Origin: Pythium myriotylum | Lineage: Eukaryota; Oomycota; Peronosporomycetes; Pythiales; Pythiaceae | Assembly (NCBI GenBank): GCA_023091665.1 | Contig: JALJCQ010000030.1 | Coordinates: 312,501 to 376,500 of the forward strand | Reading direction: 5' to 3' | Length of the DNA: 64,000 bases | Shown here: one piece after another, positions 1-8,943 of the stretch | Numbering within the stretch: position 1 is the stretch's first letter | How the letters are laid out: every line of letters begins with the position of its first letter | Made by a program: the position numbers and the translations under genes | The notes under the pieces: generated by a model | Database searches by the model: none | Seen by the model: the letters and a program-made list of their open reading frames with translations, nothing else | What the model was told of the DNA's origin: nothing

Positions 1-813
1 GCGGCGCTGAGCGTCGCGCCGGCGCTCGTGCTCGTGCTCGTGGGCGCGAATCCCGACTCGAAGACCTACATCCGCCTCAAGAAGAACGCGGCCACGCGCG
101 TCGGCATCGCCGTCGAGGTGCTCGAGCTGCCCGAGGACACGACGCGCGAGCGCCTGCTCGAGCTGCTCGACGCCAAGAACAAAGACCCGGCAGTCCACGG
201 CGTGCTCGTGCAGCTGCCGCTGCCGGCGCACCTGCAGCCGCACGAGCAGCAGATCCTCCACTCGATCGCGCCGGCCAAGGACGTCGACGGACTCCATCCA
301 GCGCACTTTTTCCAGCTCCCGCGAGCGGCCAATGGCCACAGTGAACACGTCGTCCTGGTGCCGTGCACACCGGCAGGCTGTCTGGAGCTGCTCACGCGCA
401 ACGGCATCGACGTGGCCGGCAAGAACGTGGTCGTGGTCGGCCGCGGCCAGCTCGTGGGGCTGCCTCTCTCGCTCATGCTGCTGCAGCGCAACGCGACCGT
501 CACGACCTGCCACTCGCACACCAAGGACCTCGAAGACAAGGTCAAGCAGGCCGACATCGTGTTCGTGGGCACGGGCCAGCCCGAGCTCATCAAGGGCGCG
601 TGGATCAAACCTGGCGCCGTCGTGGTCGACGTCGGCGTCAACTACGTCGACGACCCGAGCTCCAAGAAAGGCTACAAGATCCTGGGCGACGTCGAGTACG
701 ACGCGGCCAAGGAGCGAGCGTCCGCCATCACGCCCGTGCCTGGTGGCATTGGCCCCATGACCATCGCCATGCTGCTCAAGAACACGGTGGCGAGCGCCAA
801 GTTCGTGCAGTAG
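1..813 (+). CDS. Bifunctional methylenetetrahydrofolate dehydrogenase/cyclohydrolase, 5' partial
   Basis: The reading frame is open from base 1, so the N-terminus lies outside the window; the visible part is 270 residues. The family interconverts 5,10-methylene-, methenyl- and 10-formyl-tetrahydrofolate in one-carbon metabolism. Family signatures seen are YIRLKKNA (the YxxxK catalytic region), VQLPLP, KDVDGLHP, the NAD(P)-binding VVVVGRGQLVGLPL, and the C-terminal ITPVPGGIGPMT. The usual GRSxxVG is GRGQLVG here. Only about 20-60 residues are missing compared with a typical ~290-residue FolD; a mitochondrial presequence cannot be judged. It converges on the kinase gene with 145 bp between stops, a spacer that holds a short GA run. 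The family call is firm. Confidence 0.95.
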   Translation, partial: AALSVAPALVLVLVGANPDSKTYIRLKKNAATRVGIAVEVLELPEDTTRERLLELLDAKNKDPAVHGVLVQLPLPAHLQPHEQQILHSIAPAKDVDGLHPAHFFQLPRAANGHSEHVVLVPCTPAGCLELLTRNGIDVAGKNVVVVGRGQLVGLPLSLMLLQRNATVTTCHSHTKDLEDKVKQADIVFVGTGQPELIKGAWIKPGAVVVDVGVNYVDDPSSKKGYKILGDVEYDAAKERASAITPVPGGIGPMTIAMLLKNTVASAKFVQ

Positions 814-958
814 GGACTAGCGATTCGTGTTTTCTTTTTTTGTGGTTTGGAGGCTTCATATTGCTCACACAACGCGTCACAAACAAGTAAGATAAGAAAA
901 AAGGAGAGAGAGAGAGAGAAACACAGCGGCGGCGATCTTGAGACGGAACGGCCGTCGC

Positions 959-3418
959 TCATCTATACCCGTTCGCACTCATGGACGAGGACGTCTCATA
1001 CTCAATCGACGACTCGGCCTGGTCAATGCCGTTCTGCTGGTACGATGCGCCTTCGTACGTGAAGCCCGCAAACGTGTACGACATATTCCGCAGCGAGCTG
1101 TTGCGCACGCTCCCGTTGTGGGCCGCGCCGCTCATGCTCTCGCTGGCCTGGCGTGTCGCGCCGTCCGACGTGCTCTCGCGCAGTGCGTCCGCCGCGATGC
1201 TCAGGCCGTCGCTCTCGATCTGCGCCAGCGGCAGCTTGGTGAACTCTTCTTCAAAGTTGGCCGCGTCGATCGGGTCGGTGTACTGGCACGGCCGGTAGAG
1301 CGGCTGCACCTCGCGGTGGTATAGCAAGTTCCAGTCGATCTCGGCGAAGAACGGGTGGTACGTGATCTCGCGCGGATCCATCGCGCCGAGTCGCTTGGCC
1401 GGGTCTCTCGTGAGCAGGCCCTGGATGAGGTCCATAGCTTCTGGACTCATACCTTCAGGGAACTCGAGCTTGGCTTCTCGCAGGCGGTTGAAGAGCTCCT
1501 GGCGGTCCTGTGTGTACCACGGCGGACGGCCCGTCAGCATCTCGTAGAGCACCATCCCCAGGTTCCACCAGTCGACGGCCGTGCCGTGGCCCTTGCGGTT
1601 CAAAATCTCGGGCGGCAGGTACTCGGGCGTTCCGCACATGGTGTAGGTGCCTTCGAGCTCGCTCATGATGCCTTCTTTGGCGAGGCCAAAGTCGGCGAGC
1701 TTGACGTGGCCGTCGACGTCGAGCATGACGTTCTCGGGCTTGAGATCTCGGTAGACGATGCCTTGTTCGTGGAGGTGTATCAGTGCGAGCGCGATCTCGG
1801 CCGCGTAGAATCTGGCCATGGGCTCGGGGAAGCAGCCGCAGCGGCTCAAGTGGAAGAAGAGATCGCCGCCGGGGCAGTAGTCGAGCACGAAGAAGAGTTT
1901 CTGCTTGGTCTGGAAGGCGTAGTGGAGGCAGACAACGAACGGGTGCGTGACGGACGCGAGCACGCGGCGCTCCGTGCGCGTGTGCTCGACCTGCTGCTTC
2001 TTGACGATCGCCGACTTGCTCAGGATCTTGACCGCGAAGAGCTGCGACGTGTGCTTCTTTCGCACGAGCAGCACCTTGCCGAACGAGCCCTGGCCGATCA
2101 TGCGCAGCACGTCGAACTCCTTCAGCGACACGCGGCCTTCGCGCCGCATGCTCGTCACGTTCTGGTCGTCATCGAGGTCCTCGAGCACGATGCTTCTCCG
2201 CTCGCTCACGGAAGGCTCTTCGTACGAGCCCATCATGTCGCTCTGCCGCAGACTCGAGCTCAGCATGTCGACGGCCGACGGCGCGCCGTTCGAGGTCGCG
2301 GTCGAGCCCGCGCTCGAGGGCGCGCCGCCGCGCGTGGACGCGAACGACTTGTTGGCCGAGCGGAAGCTCTCGGAGAGCCGCGCGCGCGACTCGGAGACGC
2401 TGTGGAGCGGCGGTCTCGCCGACGTCGAGTGCGCGACCTCGACCGACTCGAACGTGGGCGGCTGGTTGGCCGACTGCGTGAGGAAGTCGCGGATGATGCG
2501 GCAGCTGGCGTGGAAGCCCTTGTTGCCGCAGCACTCGCTGTGTCGCTCCGTGTCCACTTTGCAGTTCTCGAGGCTCACGAGCATGAGCACTTCGCGCAGC
2601 CAGCGGTCGAGCTCGAGCTGGCGCTTCTTGAGGAACGTCGTGTCGAGCGAGCGCATGAGCGTGCGCGTGGGCACGGGCGTGAGCCGCATGCCGTGGGTCT
2701 TGAGCTGGTGCGCGAGCTGCTTGAAGTCGTGGAAGCGCCGGTAGATGGTCCACTGCTTCTCGTTCACGATGCACTCGATCTCGAGTCGGAAGACCGCGTA
2801 GAGCCGGTGCGTGGTCGCATCGCGCGCGAACGAGAAGCCCTTAATGCGGTTGAGTCGCCCCGCCGCGCCGGCCGGGATGTACGCCGTCGTGTTGGCGACT
2901 TGCGCCTCCGAGCGCTCGAAGTTGGCGGCCCAGAGGCGCTCGAAGTACTCGCGCTCGTCGGCCGGCTGCGTGGGGCGCTCGTGCTTGGGCAGCGACGCGC
3001 GCCCGGCGTCGTCCTCGTACTGGTCCTCGTCCTCCATGATCTGCTCTTCGCCGGCGAGCTCGAAGTTGTCGTCCATCGAGAGCATCGACATGCGCGAGCC
3101 CGTCGAGAGCATGCTCTCGGAGCGTCCATAGTGGAGGATGTTGTGCGGGTCCGGGAGCCGAGGGATCCGTTCCGCGGCGGTCGGCTGGAGCTCCACGCGC
3201 ACTCTGCAAGAACGGTTCCATGTCAGAACAAAGAAGGGAACAAAAAACACCAAGAAGGAGGGGGGAACCCAAACGACGCACTTGGTGGAATGGTTCTTGT
3301 GCGTGGGCGGCGCGGCCGCGTGCACCGGGAAGTCGCGCGACGGCTTGCGCTTCTTGTCCTCTCTGCTCGCGAACGCCGCCGTGCCCGAGGCCATGGAGAA
3401 CGGAACGTGGACGTTCAT
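959..3418 (-). CDS. PX-domain AGC serine/threonine kinase (SGK/CISK-like), one intron
   Basis: The exons are 3418-3282 and 3203-959, giving 793 residues. The 78-nt intron (3281-3204) starts GTGCGT and ends TTGCAG. It is a multiple of three, so the unspliced frame stays open across a hydrophobic stretch that is not real protein. The order is an acidic N-terminus, a PX phosphoinositide-binding domain (~166-293, with YRRFHDF), a Ser-rich linker, and a kinase domain (~409-670). The kinase has GQGSFGKV, AVK, YRDLKPEN, DFGLAKEG and GTPEYLPPE. The C-tail ends in an AGC hydrophobic motif FAGFTY. The PX domain suggests recruitment to endosomal PI3P and PDK1-type activation (family knowledge). I chose the first ATG (3418); the ATG at 3394 is in better context and is an alternative. 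Confidence 0.9.
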   Translation of the reverse strand: MNVHVPFSMASGTAAFASREDKKRKPSRDFPVHAAAPPTHKNHSTKCVVWVPPSFLVFFVPFFVLTWNRSCRVRVELQPTAAERIPRLPDPHNILHYGRSESMLSTGSRMSMLSMDDNFELAGEEQIMEDEDQYEDDAGRASLPKHERPTQPADEREYFERLWAANFERSEAQVANTTAYIPAGAAGRLNRIKGFSFARDATTHRLYAVFRLEIECIVNEKQWTIYRRFHDFKQLAHQLKTHGMRLTPVPTRTLMRSLDTTFLKKRQLELDRWLREVLMLVSLENCKVDTERHSECCGNKGFHASCRIIRDFLTQSANQPPTFESVEVAHSTSARPPLHSVSESRARLSESFRSANKSFASTRGGAPSSAGSTATSNGAPSAVDMLSSSLRQSDMMGSYEEPSVSERRSIVLEDLDDDQNVTSMRREGRVSLKEFDVLRMIGQGSFGKVLLVRKKHTSQLFAVKILSKSAIVKKQQVEHTRTERRVLASVTHPFVVCLHYAFQTKQKLFFVLDYCPGGDLFFHLSRCGCFPEPMARFYAAEIALALIHLHEQGIVYRDLKPENVMLDVDGHVKLADFGLAKEGIMSELEGTYTMCGTPEYLPPEILNRKGHGTAVDWWNLGMVLYEMLTGRPPWYTQDRQELFNRLREAKLEFPEGMSPEAMDLIQGLLTRDPAKRLGAMDPREITYHPFFAEIDWNLLYHREVQPLYRPCQYTDPIDAANFEEEFTKLPLAQIESDGLSIAADALRESTSDGATRQASESMSGAAHNGSVRNSSLRNMSYTFAGFTYEGASYQQNGIDQAESSIEYETSSSMSANGYR
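3204..3281 (-). other. Intron of PX-AGC kinase
   Basis: The minus-strand donor is GTGCGT and the acceptor follows a pyrimidine-rich tract ending CTTGCAG. Removal joins AA|A (Lys) in frame and deletes a hydrophobic stretch unlike the rest of the protein. Confidence 0.75.
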
Positions 3419-4611
3419 GGGAAGAACCGAAAAAAGCCCCCGCGGAACAAAATAACAACGATGCAATGAGCGACGGGACCGACACCGCCATAGGGGGTAG
3501 GGGGCCTTACATCATCCTTGAAGCAAGGGGGGTCGCCGCGCCGTTCGGGGTCGAGGGGCTCCACGCGTGCGGACGCCGGGGGAGGTTGCGGTGTGGGTCG
3601 GTGGTGAAGAGCCGATCAGAAAAAACAAAAAAGCTAATCTCCAACTAGCAATCGGCAACACTCACACTCGCCCCCACACAGACCGATCGACCCGGCCGGC
3701 AGCAGGGGAAGAGGATCGGAGGCAGACGGCTCTTGAAGGGCGCGTCGACCGGAAAACAGGCACAAGGCAGGGGCGGCTGCGCCGCGCAGACAGACTCGGC
3801 GAGGGCAAGTGAGTGGGATCGACTTGGCCAAAGGCTTTAACCTCTCCCAGGCGCTTGGCCAGATCAGCTCAGCAGCCCGAACCCCCGGGGGAGGGAGATC
3901 TCACTTCGTGTTTCGCAGGTTATTCGTTGTTGAAGTTGAACCCCGGTGGAAAAGCCGCCGCTCCCGTCATCCACGACGGATTACGAATGAGAGGCAGCCT
4001 TGATCTGCGAGGGCTAGGGCTCCGTCATTATGGATGGAAAAGAAAAAAAAAACCAACCACGCTCCTCCAACAAGAACCGTTCTCAGGTTTTTGGCGCCAT
4101 AATTTGTTCTTGAGAAACCGACCCGCGAGGTGTCCATCAACCTCGGTCGGTATCCAAGGTTTCCCCCACGACGCGATCTTTGGATCCCCTCGCGCTCGAA
4201 TGGGTGGTCGCCGTCGCCTGCCGCGTGCGTCGACGGCGTCTACTGTATCCACGGCGTTCTGATTCGCCATCGTCGTGAGCAGGGAAGGCACCTGCGCCGC
4301 GTTGTTGATTTCGGGGCTCTATCACGCGCGTCCCCCGTGGCGACGGCCGTCATCAAGAATCGTGCCCCACGATTATTGGCAGACAATTCGCGTTCACGTC
4401 CGTGTGAGCAACGCCTCGGCGCGAGAAGTCCTTCGCTCGTGTTCCCGACTTCCGCAGCCTGCCGCGTGGATTGTCCACCATTCGAAAATGGAGGGATGAT
4501 CTCATCGGCGGCATATTTGCCAATCCCATCCTTCAAGTCATCGACAATTTATTTATTGGTCCAAACGAAAGGGAGAGGACCAATACGTACGACCTCCAGA
4601 GACAGCTCATC
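3419..4611. other. Intergenic region, no gene supported
   Basis: This is 1.2 kb between the 5' end of the kinase gene and the 3' end of the NRPS-like gene. Short open frames exist on both strands (for example 4130-4615), but none shows domain signatures or convincing composition. The first few hundred bases should contain the kinase promoter. No RNA gene or repeat was recognised. Confidence 0.5.
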
Positions 4612-7600
4612 CTAGCTGGTCAACATGGCTACGTACTGGGTGAGGAGCTCGTTATCCACGACGGGGCAGGTGATACCCGCGGGGCCCAGCAGTGACGTCG
4701 AGATGGAGCTGTCAAACACCTTGGTGCTGGCCAGGTAGCCTTCGAAGGCGGCGAGGCCCGCAGCCAGTTGCTGCAACTCGAGATCGTTTTGGTGCTGAGG
4801 CTGCGCGGCCGAGTTCACCACGAGGTCGCGCCATGTATCGAGCGGGACGACCTCGAGCTTGGACGAGCCGAGTGCTTCGTTCAGGAGGCGGACGAACTTG
4901 TCGCCGGCCACTGGTCGCACAGGATTCTGGATATGGAGAGACTCACCGAGCGCTTGCGCTGGGCGGTGAACAGCAAAGTGGACGATCGCCTTGGACGCGA
5001 AGTCGACCGGAGTGAGGTCGAAGAACCAGTGGGGCGCGTGCGGGAGCGCGCCAACTTTGAAGCAGCCCTTGAGGAGCAAGAACATAAAGTCGCGCGCGTT
5101 CCAGACTCCGGACGAAGACGACGGTGACATGTTGCCGGGGCGGAGAATGGACACTGGAAGTCCACGCTGCGCAGCGAAACGACACATCTGCTCTGCGACC
5201 CACTTGCTCTGAGCATAGCCATTGTCGAGAGCATCGGAGGACTCGGACAGGTCGGCGGTTTCTTCGAGTACCTCGCTCGGGAATGACGCTGGGAAGACGC
5301 CATTCGTCGAGATGTAATGGACAGGCTTCACACGAGTCTTCATCAGCCCGTTTGTCACTGCCAGACGCAAAATTTCCTGTGTCCCAAGCACGTTTGCTGG
5401 CTTGAGCGCCGAGTATGGCTTCACCAAGTTTACTTCCGCACCGTTGTGAATAATTGCGTCGACCTCACTCGCCAGCATCTTGAACGTCTCCTCCGAAAGA
5501 CCCAGCAACGGCTTTGCAAGATCACCTGGAATCAGCACGACCCGCTCTTCATAACCATGGGAAAGCACTGGGTCCAGCAGGTTGTACTCAGCAAGAACCT
5601 GACGCATGCGATCGTCGATTACCTTGACGTCATCTCCACGTATCAATGCGTATACGTCTGTGTCCGTATGAAGAAGGAGTTCGTGCAACAGGTGAGCACC
5701 AAGAAATCCCGTGCATCCGGTGAGCAGGACCGTGCGAGGGGGTTTGCCGACCATTTCGACTCGGTAACGACTGTATCCCGCTTTTCGGGTTGCCGCTGGG
5801 TAGATCGCTGCGTCAAGTGCAGCTTCGAGGGAGAATACTGTCGTCTTGGGCGCAGCAGCAGTGTCAGGAGAGGTATCTCCGGAAACGGCACGATCAATCC
5901 GAGCTGATACCCCACACAGCTGACCGTCAGACAGCACATCAGCAAGCGTCAAATTGACATTGAACTCGTCACGAATACAAGAAAGCAACCTTGTGGCCAG
6001 AAGGCTATGACCCCCAACGTCAAAGAAGTTAGCGTTACGATCGACAAACTCCCCATCGAGGCGAAGCAAGTCCATCCAAATCGCAGACAGCTTCTTCTCG
6101 GTTGGAGTCTGTGGCATGCGGTCAACATGGTTCGTTAGATCGACCGAGGCATGGCGAAGTCGAGTTCCCTGTTCACTCGACGGAATTTTCTTGCGGTCCA
6201 GTTTCCCGCTCGCGCTGTTGATTGGGAGGGCATCCAGCTGGACGAACACTGACGGAATCGCATAATGCGGAAGTTTCTCTTTCAGAAACTCGCGCAGTGT
6301 CGCCACGCTAGGCACGCGATCCCACGTCTCAGGAACAATATAAGCGACAAGACGTTTGTCTTCTCCTTCTGCTCCTTCCGTTAGCACAACAGCGGTGGAC
6401 ACAAGCGGGTGCTGCGCGAGAGCCGACTCAACCGCCCCGAGTACCACACTGTAACCGCGAATCTTGACCATGAAATCACATCGCCCAATAATCTCGATGT
6501 GACCGTTTGGAAGGAATCTCGCGCGATCACCTGTGCGATACACTCGCTCACCTTGCACAGCATTGAGCAAAAATCGCTGGGCAGTTTGCTCGGGGCGATT
6601 GAGATACCCTATCGCCAGGCAAGGTCCTCCGACGTAGAGCTCTCCTGGCACCCCAATCGGAACAGGGTGGAAGTTGTCGTCCAGGACGTGGGCCTTCACG
6701 TTCGCCATGAGCGAGCCACATGAAGCGTACTTGCTCGAGAGTGCGTTGTCAAAATTCGACATGTGGGCAAGATCCACCGCCGAAACATCATGGCACTCCG
6801 ACACGCTGTACAGATTCTGCAGTTCACAGTCAGGAAACATCGCTACGAATCGATCACGTAACTCGATTGTCACCACTTCACCACAGAGCCACACAAGTCG
6901 CAACGTCTTGATGCTTTCTAGGAGCACGTCACGAGGGACTGAGTCTAGCACGAGTTGAAGCAGCGATGGCGTGAAGAGGATGCGAGTGATAGCATTGTTC
7001 TTGATGTATTCGACGAGTCGAACCGGATCGTAGATCACGTCGTCAGGGATGACATACAGTGGCACATTCCCGAGCATTGGGCGCAACAACTCCCAAACGA
7101 AGAAAACGTGCGACGCCACTCGATCATGCGGCAGGAAAGGGCAATTCACGAGGCGCCAGTGGTACGAGTGAACTGCACCTCGGTGTGGACAGCAGATGCC
7201 CTTGGGAATGCCCGTCGTTCCGGAAGACATCACAACATACGCGAGGTCGTCGGGGTGCGTGGGAACTCGATCGCTCGGCATCGGGGGGATCTTTCTCCCG
7301 CCGAGGTCTTCTAACCAACCGTCATCAAGTTCGAGGGCGAGCTGCCAATCCGGAAGGCGGTGACGGAAAGCTCGTTTCGTGAGCACAATCGTCGGCTTCG
7401 ACTCCTCAAGCACACGCGCCAGAAGATCAGGTGGATAGACGATCTCCAGAGGCATGTATGCGCCTCCAGCCTTCAACGCAGCCACATAGGCAATCACGAA
7501 CTCGACGCAATGCTCCATGAAGATACCGCTGATGGCATTCGGGCGCACGCCGACCGAGAACAAATAGTCGGCGAGTCGCTCACTTCTCTCATCGACTTCC

Positions 7601-8517
7601 TTAAATGTCAGCGTTGTCCCTTCGTAGTACACTGCGATGGCATCGGGAGATCGCTTCACCGCATCTCGGAACATTTCATGGAGGCACTGATCCGCTGGAT
7701 ACGGAGCTTCGGTCGCATTCCACCAGTTGATCAACTCTAGCGATTCCTTCTTCACGCGCAAGACGACTTGTTGCAAATCTTGGATCAGTGACTTGTGAAA
7801 CAATGGCTGCGAGGTCGGTGCAGTGAGAAAGAAATGGTCGCCAGCGAAAACCTTGACGTCGACAGTCCATCCTGGCTGCTTCCACTCATTCAATTCGTTC
7901 ACGCCGACGTCCGGATCTGCATCTCCGCCGTAGACAGACGTGCCAGTGAGCAATTGGAAAGGCTCGTCTTTCGCGCGCAGCCAGTCCACAAGGGCATCGT
8001 GGAGCAAGAGATCTCTCTTCATACTCGCGAGGATCTCGCTCTTCCGCGTCGCGTCATCGAGCAGCGCCGCGTCCGTTCCATTCCATCGCTGCAGCAACTT
8101 CACCAATGCCTCGCTGTTCTCCGCCTCGGCACCAACGTGCTTCCAGTGACGCGGCGCCGTGATACCTGAGAGCACGACGTGTTCCAGCGCCGCAAAGCCG
8201 CGATCTTTCAGCACGTGCGAGAGAGCTAGCGCCGCGAGTGCGCCGAGACTGTGGCCAACGACTACGAACCGCTTGTCGAAGAACTGGCCCTTGAGCGCGC
8301 GCAGCAGCGCGTCGGCCCACGCGTCCACGGAGACCACCGTGTGGTCGCCGTCCCAGTCGACGCCCAATATCTCGACTTGTACGGCGCCGTTTTCTGCGCG
8401 GACGGCACGAGCGAGCTCGTCGCCGAGCGCCTGAGCGCGTCCGCCTGCGTGCGGGAGACAGAGCACGCGCAGAGGCGCCTGATCGTCGTCGAGGAACCGC
8501 GACAGCGTGGCGTGCAT
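4612..8517 (-). CDS. NRPS-like enzyme with thioesterase-adenylation-carrier-reductase (TE-A-T-R) order
   Basis: A single 1301-residue exon. Residues 1-250 are an alpha/beta-hydrolase type II thioesterase: LPHAGG, nucleophile Ser90 in GHSLG, Asp near 199-203, and His228 in GDHFFL. Residues ~262-780 are an adenylation domain: A3 loop SSGTTGIPKG (~431-440), YRTGD (660-664), A8 IGRCDFMVKIRGYS and A10 Lys772. Residues ~800-880 are a carrier domain with the phosphopantetheine Ser838 in DVGGHSL. Residues ~925-1301 are a thioester reductase (SDR): TGCTGFLGAHL, STNGV, Tyr1101 and Lys1105. The expected activity is ATP-dependent activation of a carboxylic acid and NAD(P)H release as aldehyde or alcohol, as in Lys2-type reductases. 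The position equivalent to GrsA Asp235 aligns to Val471 (my alignment, by the conserved VWE), so a normal alpha-amino acid is doubtful. There is no condensation domain. The promoter is shared divergently with the acidic gene at 8944. Confidence 0.9.
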   Translation of the reverse strand: MHATLSRFLDDDQAPLRVLCLPHAGGRAQALGDELARAVRAENGAVQVEILGVDWDGDHTVVSVDAWADALLRALKGQFFDKRFVVVGHSLGALAALALSHVLKDRGFAALEHVVLSGITAPRHWKHVGAEAENSEALVKLLQRWNGTDAALLDDATRKSEILASMKRDLLLHDALVDWLRAKDEPFQLLTGTSVYGGDADPDVGVNELNEWKQPGWTVDVKVFAGDHFFLTAPTSQPLFHKSLIQDLQQVVLRVKKESLELINWWNATEAPYPADQCLHEMFRDAVKRSPDAIAVYYEGTTLTFKEVDERSERLADYLFSVGVRPNAISGIFMEHCVEFVIAYVAALKAGGAYMPLEIVYPPDLLARVLEESKPTIVLTKRAFRHRLPDWQLALELDDGWLEDLGGRKIPPMPSDRVPTHPDDLAYVVMSSGTTGIPKGICCPHRGAVHSYHWRLVNCPFLPHDRVASHVFFVWELLRPMLGNVPLYVIPDDVIYDPVRLVEYIKNNAITRILFTPSLLQLVLDSVPRDVLLESIKTLRLVWLCGEVVTIELRDRFVAMFPDCELQNLYSVSECHDVSAVDLAHMSNFDNALSSKYASCGSLMANVKAHVLDDNFHPVPIGVPGELYVGGPCLAIGYLNRPEQTAQRFLLNAVQGERVYRTGDRARFLPNGHIEIIGRCDFMVKIRGYSVVLGAVESALAQHPLVSTAVVLTEGAEGEDKRLVAYIVPETWDRVPSVATLREFLKEKLPHYAIPSVFVQLDALPINSASGKLDRKKIPSSEQGTRLRHASVDLTNHVDRMPQTPTEKKLSAIWMDLLRLDGEFVDRNANFFDVGGHSLLATRLLSCIRDEFNVNLTLADVLSDGQLCGVSARIDRAVSGDTSPDTAAAPKTTVFSLEAALDAAIYPAATRKAGYSRYRVEMVGKPPRTVLLTGCTGFLGAHLLHELLLHTDTDVYALIRGDDVKVIDDRMRQVLAEYNLLDPVLSHGYEERVVLIPGDLAKPLLGLSEETFKMLASEVDAIIHNGAEVNLVKPYSALKPANVLGTQEILRLAVTNGLMKTRVKPVHYISTNGVFPASFPSEVLEETADLSESSDALDNGYAQSKWVAEQMCRFAAQRGLPVSILRPGNMSPSSSSGVWNARDFMFLLLKGCFKVGALPHAPHWFFDLTPVDFASKAIVHFAVHRPAQALGESLHIQNPVRPVAGDKFVRLLNEALGSSKLEVVPLDTWRDLVVNSAAQPQHQNDLELQQLAAGLAAFEGYLASTKVFDSSISTSLLGPAGITCPVVDNELLTQYVAMLTS

Positions 8518-8943
8518 GGTGGTGTTCTCGCCCTCCCCACGTTGGACAAAGGAGGGGATGTGGATCCATCTGTCTGTGCATTCTACGCTCTGGATTGGTT
8601 GAAAATGGCCACAAATCAGGTTCTGATTGGTGGAAAGATATAGTTAACTTAGTCGAAACCATTCGAAGTTTTTTGGGTGGCGCGCAACCGAACCCAGTGA
8701 GGAAACATGGTGACATGAAAGGAAACGCGCGCGACTGGATGCGCGATAACGGTCCCCGGACGCGGGTTAGGAGGTGATGCGTGCGTTCATTGGATCCGCC
8801 AGCTCGCGGCGCGTCGATAGGTGGTGCCCATGTCGGCTATAAATGGGGGAACCGGTCTATTTCCGCGCGCTTCAAAGTGGCCACCAGAGCTTGAGTCGGA
8901 CTCAGTCGGTGACGGCTCCATTCGCGCTCGCCCGCGCCTCAGC
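8518..8943. promoter_or_regulatory. Divergent promoter region with CCAAT-type box and TATA-like site
   Basis: This lies between the divergent starts of the TE-A-T-R gene and the acidic gene. It contains GATTGGTGGA (8625-8634), a 10-mer found at four other intergenic sites in this window, and TATAAAT at 8838-8844, about 100 bp upstream of the chosen ATG at 8944. Function is inferred from position only. Confidence 0.4.

Noticed and set aside
1355..3469. 704-codon plus-strand ORF across the kinase gene
   Set aside because: It is a shadow of the PX-kinase coding sequence in GC-rich DNA, with no recognisable motif.
4130..4615. 161-codon plus-strand ORF downstream of the NRPS-like gene
   Set aside because: It has random-looking composition and runs into the 3' end of the gene.
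8830..8943. Earlier ATG for the acidic protein
   Set aside because: It overlaps a TATA-like sequence, and the upstream residues differ in composition from the protein.
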